Shown here: piece after piece, positions 5,401 through 7,248 of the stretch
Position numbering within the stretch: position 1 is the first letter of the stretch
Layout of the letters: each line of letters begins with the position of its first letter
Source: Chloroflexota bacterium
GTDB lineage: Bacteria > Cyanobacteriota > Vampirovibrionia > Obscuribacterales > Obscuribacteraceae
Length of the DNA: 7,248 nt
Assembly: GCA_005240105.1 (NCBI GenBank)
Contig: SBAT01000467.1
Span: forward strand, 1-7,248
Direction of reading: 5' to 3'
The notes under the pieces: generated by a model
What the model was told of the DNA's origin: nothing
Databases searched by the model: none
The model's input: only the letters and a program-made list of their open reading frames with translations
Translations under genes and position numbers: made by a program

Positions 5401-7248
5401 GAAATTATCTTCAACAACCTAAATTATGACGGTACAGGAGATCTGATTGCGTTTAATGCCACCATGGTTGCCGACCAAATACGCATGCATACCGGTCAGG
5501 GCACCATTGAAGGTACCAATTTAGATCTCAATGGACTCTTAACTGCAGACGGTTCGCAGCTAAGACTGTTTACTGTTGGTGACAATCTAAAAATTGCCGA
5601 CGTTGAGATGACTGGTTCAGCATTGTTTTACAACGTTGGCGACATTACCATTAGCGGTGGTGTTACAACCCAAACAAACATCGCGATCATTGCCACTGGA
5701 GACATCAAAGCTACATCTGGTGCATCCTTACTATCTACAACCGATGGCGCAGGAGTTGGGCATAACATCTACCTTGTTGCCGGTACTAGTTTGACACTAA
5801 CCCCCGGTGGACTTTCAATTGATCCGGCAACCCCTATTGGTGGCGACATTGATTTAAGTGCTGCTCCTAACCTGACTATTTCGGCTGAATCAACATCTAA
5901 CGCCGTCTCGCCTGTAGATACAGTCAGTGGCGACATCACACTTGTTGCTTTTGCCAGTGGTGCAAACACTTTGACAATTGCACAGGCGTTGACAGCGCTG
6001 AACAACGCAAATGCATCCTACGCAACAGCGTCAAACAATGCGGACAATGCAAACCTAACTCTGTCAACAGCAGTACTCGAAGCTGGGCAAGCTCAGGCTG
6101 AAGCCAATCATTTGCAGGACATAGCCAACATATTAGCTCAGCAGGCAGCCGATGCGGTCGGTGGTCCACTTGAAGCGACATTGCAAGCACAGGCTCAAGC
6201 AGCGCAATTAGCAGCTAATGCGGCACAGCTTGTGGCCAATTCAAGAGCAACGACTAGAGCTAGCGCATTCTCTACAGCACTCGGGGAAGCATTTACTTCG
6301 GCTGTCGCTTTAGCAGCAGCGACTCAAGCGCAGGCAAGATATGACTTCCTTGTAAGTGCGTCAGGCGGTGCCGTCGGTGGTTTTGTAAATCTGGCACCAA
6401 CAAGTTTTGTTGACGCGTCAGCTACGGGCTCAAGCGCCGGTGGCAATGTGACCGTCTTAGCCGGAGCGACAAGCGGTAACGCAATTACATTAGGCAATGT
6501 GCTTACCAATGGTGGCAATGGCAATGGACCAGGCACGGGTGCAACAAGCGACGACGGCGGATTTGGCGGCGCAATTGATATAGCCAGCGCCCAGGCAACA
6601 TCATCCAACACCTTGCCTATAGTGTTTGACACCGCCGGTCAAATAAATTCCGGCAACGCATTTGTTGCGTCGGCAACTTTTGGACCAAGCAATATTTTGG
6701 TGCAAGGCAACCTTGAAGCCAATGGCGGCAACGGCACTAACGGACAAGATGGCACAGCACCAGGACAAATTGGCGGAAATGCCGGCAACGGTGGCAGCGG
6801 TGGACAGATTTCCATAGTCACTGCGGGCACTTTCACGTCCAATGGGCAGATCGAAGCTAATGGCGGTAATGGTGGCAATGGTGGTGACGGTAGTGATGGT
6901 GATCCAGGTGCTGCCGTTGATGGGGTGGACGGCGCAGATGGTACCAATGGATTCCAACAACAAGACATTACTCCAGGATTTCCAATTTTAACCGCTACTA
7001 ACGGTGGCAATGGCGTTGATGCCACCACTACAACAAGTGCCGGCGATGGCTCCAATGGCGGCAATGGTGGCGCCGGCGGCAGCGGTGGCTTTATCACTAT
7101 CGTTGCTACAGCTGGACTTACAGTCAACGGCAAAGAGACTGCTAATGGCGGCGCAGGAGGCAACGGTGGGCGCCTCGTAGAACGCGGCCATGCGCAGCTC
7201 GACGCCGAACACCTCGCGGATGCGGAACATCAAGCGCGCCGCCAGCAG
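2374..7248 (+). CDS. Giant secreted beta-strand-repeat (haemagglutinin-like) surface protein, 3' truncated
   Basis: The frame runs 1625 codons with no stop and leaves the window; I checked it codon by codon. Residues 1-28 are a signal peptide. Residues about 146-235 contain haemagglutinin-like turns (GNLVNSGSFYAY; NIVNAGTISSSANLNLYAGG). Onward come many short strands ending in an 'IVAG' pattern (GGDVTIVAGAN at 3898, GNVTIVSG near 4585, GGNVTVLAG at 6439), as expected for a right-handed beta-helix. Residues 244-308 are Met-rich. Cysteines form CxxC pairs at 475/478, 791/794, 851/854 and 868/871. Residues about 1202-1330 are an Ala-rich helical insertion, and 1377-1599 are Gly/Asn-rich repeats. 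No NPNGI or NPNL motif of a two-partner-secretion domain was found, nor any anchor domain, though the C-terminus is missing. Probable role: surface or extracellular adhesin or matrix protein. Residues from about 1600 (position 7171) look foreign, so the native gene should be read only to about 7170. Confidence 0.85.
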   Translation, partial: MRGFSRRSFASLLLIVFLITSCLPAARAQDAAAQAEAANTIHLDLSSTEASVAATNMGQEAIHVEMGGMAVPITAGSQVTPAQYVAIQQIMQTGTQSLILNSLGAAQAGTFHVNDSLSAMINSLTIPQGVTALHDAAGTAMVNLAGNLVNSGSFYAYTSNAAVNAATIAAQNITNNQSAILSTILPTALQASLNPALMNLTLNLSAINNIVNAGTISSSANLNLYAGGSITNAGVNGATAVMQAMQNLNMTAMSGQIQNSGVMAAMLGNINVQTATMANLTLNNTNGVMQALNGQINIRNMMDIAKVNTTLTGGDYLSKQLNIYSGSGTADVNANNISALMNITAGAAHVSSVSEMLKLGNIKLSGDPTFFNTGDIQITGDINVGEALSIVAGGDIYVPDGSTVNFITAGDSVNGYDINIIAGANITSGTGSTGSVSGSPPAIGAATSPVTIDGASVSGGNIDFSEATGIAIFTCGGCVGGNFTFAAYSGTGLGSDGGHVIVPGLIGTGGDVTIVAGANDSTVYVDIAGNPVTAAVTLGDTVIGNNILVATTQPVSSSGQPVTFGTNGAITPISLVPLINNSITAGTTLKPTDINIGGQLDSTSSVQVLAGRNLVTQSVTSLGSIVMAAQGDMTVMGLVQGAGVALVSGANLAALSTIQASLLTAMSGASFTLVQPTGLAPLILVSGGTAGGGNLSLNQVDTTSDVNIAAFGDNSGTTGLISLAGPITVTASGSDPNGNVTIVSGYAGTGNAISGSQISTTGGTGGNGYVTVASARPDLISGTSPSLAASCPTCDGKFIIVRTSGGTLGYLAAGALRTGDIQLDSITTGSNSLVQVYTQADVNITGANTVCAGCFLVGGSATSTVTNCINCTTQTDTHITALTTAALAASGTPNLLVVTAADGDVTMSTMNITNSITLVTDGLGSILNPSGSIVNTDLFYGVSGTVENKGTIFGNGTTGVAFASHSGQDLSINNTEGTIQAPNGAVSFNEGVFGSGLDIAVTGGLITGEEIIFNNLNYDGTGDLIAFNATMVADQIRMHTGQGTIEGTNLDLNGLLTADGSQLRLFTVGDNLKIADVEMTGSALFYNVGDITISGGVTTQTNIAIIATGDIKATSGASLLSTTDGAGVGHNIYLVAGTSLTLTPGGLSIDPATPIGGDIDLSAAPNLTISAESTSNAVSPVDTVSGDITLVAFASGANTLTIAQALTALNNANASYATASNNADNANLTLSTAVLEAGQAQAEANHLQDIANILAQQAADAVGGPLEATLQAQAQAAQLAANAAQLVANSRATTRASAFSTALGEAFTSAVALAAATQAQARYDFLVSASGGAVGGFVNLAPTSFVDASATGSSAGGNVTVLAGATSGNAITLGNVLTNGGNGNGPGTGATSDDGGFGGAIDIASAQATSSNTLPIVFDTAGQINSGNAFVASATFGPSNILVQGNLEANGGNGTNGQDGTAPGQIGGNAGNGGSGGQISIVTAGTFTSNGQIEANGGNGGNGGDGSDGDPGAAVDGVDGADGTNGFQQQDITPGFPILTATNGGNGVDATTTTSAGDGSNGGNGGAGGSGGFITIVATAGLTVNGKETANGGAGGNGGRLVERGHAQLDAEHLADAEHQARRQQ
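3103..3297 (+). other. Methionine-rich segment of the giant protein
   Basis: Residues 244-308 contain ten methionines, in pieces such as MQAMQNLNMTAM and NMMDIA. They lie in the haemagglutinin-like N-terminal part, still with a strand-turn pattern (GNINVQTATMANLTLNN). Methionine may simply fill inward-facing hydrophobic positions of the helix; metal binding or oxidant scavenging is only speculation. Confidence 0.5.
4744..4986 (+). other. Cluster of three CxxC pairs in the beta-repeat region
   Basis: The motifs are CPTC (4744-4755), CAGC (4924-4935) and CINC (4975-4986); a fourth, CGGC, lies upstream at 3796-3807. These eight residues are the only cysteines of the mature protein in this window. 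In an exported protein they could form short disulfide loops that pin turns, or bind metal. Confidence 0.7.
5977..6363 (+). other. Ala-rich helical insertion in the giant protein
   Basis: Residues about 1202-1330 lose the strand-turn pattern and become rich in Ala, Gln, Asn and Leu (for example QAQAQAAQLAANAAQLVANS, after AEANHLQDIANILAQQAAD). Glycine is almost absent except for a GG break near 6163-6168, which suggests two helical arms. The strand pattern resumes at about 6364. It probably projects from the beta-helix as a helical hairpin or short coiled coil. Confidence 0.6.
6502..7170 (+). repeat. Gly-X-Y / GGN repeat blocks alternating with beta strands
   Basis: A module of a hydrophobic strand, then NGxxxANGGxGG and a glycine-rich loop, recurs: ANGG occurs at 6718, 6856 and 7141. 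The last two modules are 285 bp (95 residues) apart and align without gaps over the strand (QISIV and FITIV). The loops have Gly at every third position over several triplets (6862-6915 and, after a one-residue slip, 6922-6951; also 6724-6759 and 7048-7089). One block is Asp-rich (DGVDGADG). The DNA has a 9-bp flavour around GGTAATGGT. The glycine loops recall PGRS-type or polyglycine-II structures, which is an analogy only. Confidence 0.75.
7168..7248 (-). CDS. Fragment of an NRPS/PKS peptidyl- or acyl-carrier domain, probably chimeric
   Basis: Reading the minus strand from the window end gives LLAARLMFRIREVFGVEL, then RMAAFYEAP, with TVA possible to 7159. This matches the part of a phosphopantetheine-binding carrier domain (PF00550 type) just after the GGHS motif, including the characteristic 'F-EAPTV' end. 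The attachment serine would lie just outside the window. GC is about 69% here against roughly half in the giant gene. Only about 27-30 residues are present and nothing NRPS-like follows downstream on that strand. The fragment is antisense to, and fused into, the giant gene, so it most likely comes from another place or organism through a misjoin. Confidence 0.72.

Noticed and set aside
6639..7163. Long minus-strand Pro/Leu/Val-rich open frame opposite the glycine repeats
   Set aside because: It is the antisense of GGN/GGT codons (ACC, GCC, CCA), has no Shine-Dalgarno and resembles no protein; it is a shadow of the repeat coding.
6502..7170. PE_PGRS protein of mycobacteria
   Set aside because: The GGN motif is similar, but there is no PE domain, the protein has an export signal and beta-helix repeats, and the GC content is far below mycobacterial.
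6502..7170. CRISPR-like or tandem noncoding repeat array
   Set aside because: The repeats are imperfect, in frame and coding; there are no constant repeats with unique spacers.
6988..7233. Minus-strand frame joining the carrier-domain fragment to further sequence
   Set aside because: Only the part from about 7159 up is carrier-like; the rest is antisense of the giant gene, so this is not a real continuous gene.

Overview
The window looks like bacterial DNA of moderate GC content carrying a partial tetratricopeptide-like gene, two related XRE-type regulators and the first ~4.8 kb of a giant secreted beta-strand-repeat (filamentous-haemagglutinin-like) surface protein. There are no rRNA, tRNA, CRISPR or transposase signals. 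The style of the giant protein (segments such as GGDYLSKQLNIYSGSG, GDIQITGDINV and DINIIAGANIT, followed by Gly/Asn-rich loops) reminds me of large beta-strand-repeat proteins of Obscuribacterales/Melainabacteria-type genomes. That is recollection only, was not searched, and is a weak taxonomic guess.

Layout. Positions 1-285 (minus) hold the 5' end of a TPR-like gene with a strong Shine-Dalgarno and a GTG start, running off the left edge. Positions 286-366 are a divergent promoter region. Positions 367-1218 (plus) and 1215-2099 (minus) are two paralogous regulators, each an N-terminal XRE helix-turn-helix plus a C-terminal region resembling the DUF4423/TIGR02147 type. They converge tail to tail with a 4-bp overlap. 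Both lack a Shine-Dalgarno and both have a -10-like hexamer exactly 9 nt before the ATG, so both look leaderless. Positions 2100-2373 are a second divergent control region with a -10-like box, an inverted repeat and a good Shine-Dalgarno for the next gene.

From 2374 one plus-strand frame is open without a stop to the window end (1625 codons). It starts with a signal peptide having twin-Arg, lipobox-like and AxA features. It continues through haemagglutinin-like beta-helix repeats, a Met-rich stretch, four CxxC pairs that are the only mature cysteines, a ~130-residue Ala-rich helical insertion, and Gly-X-Y / GGN blocks alternating with beta strands.

The last ~80 bases do not belong with the rest. 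GC jumps to about 69%, the plus-frame protein turns into Arg/His/Glu-rich noise, and the minus strand reads as the C-terminal half of a nonribosomal peptide synthetase (or polyketide synthase) carrier domain. The join sits in a GGCAACGGTGGG stretch that fits both sequences. I read this as a likely assembly or amplification chimera at a contig end; a real rearrangement is less likely. Annotation beyond about 7170 should not be trusted as part of the giant gene.

How the genes may work together: the second regulator is divergent from the giant surface-protein gene, so local control of that gene by one or both regulators is plausible, but this is inferred from position only.
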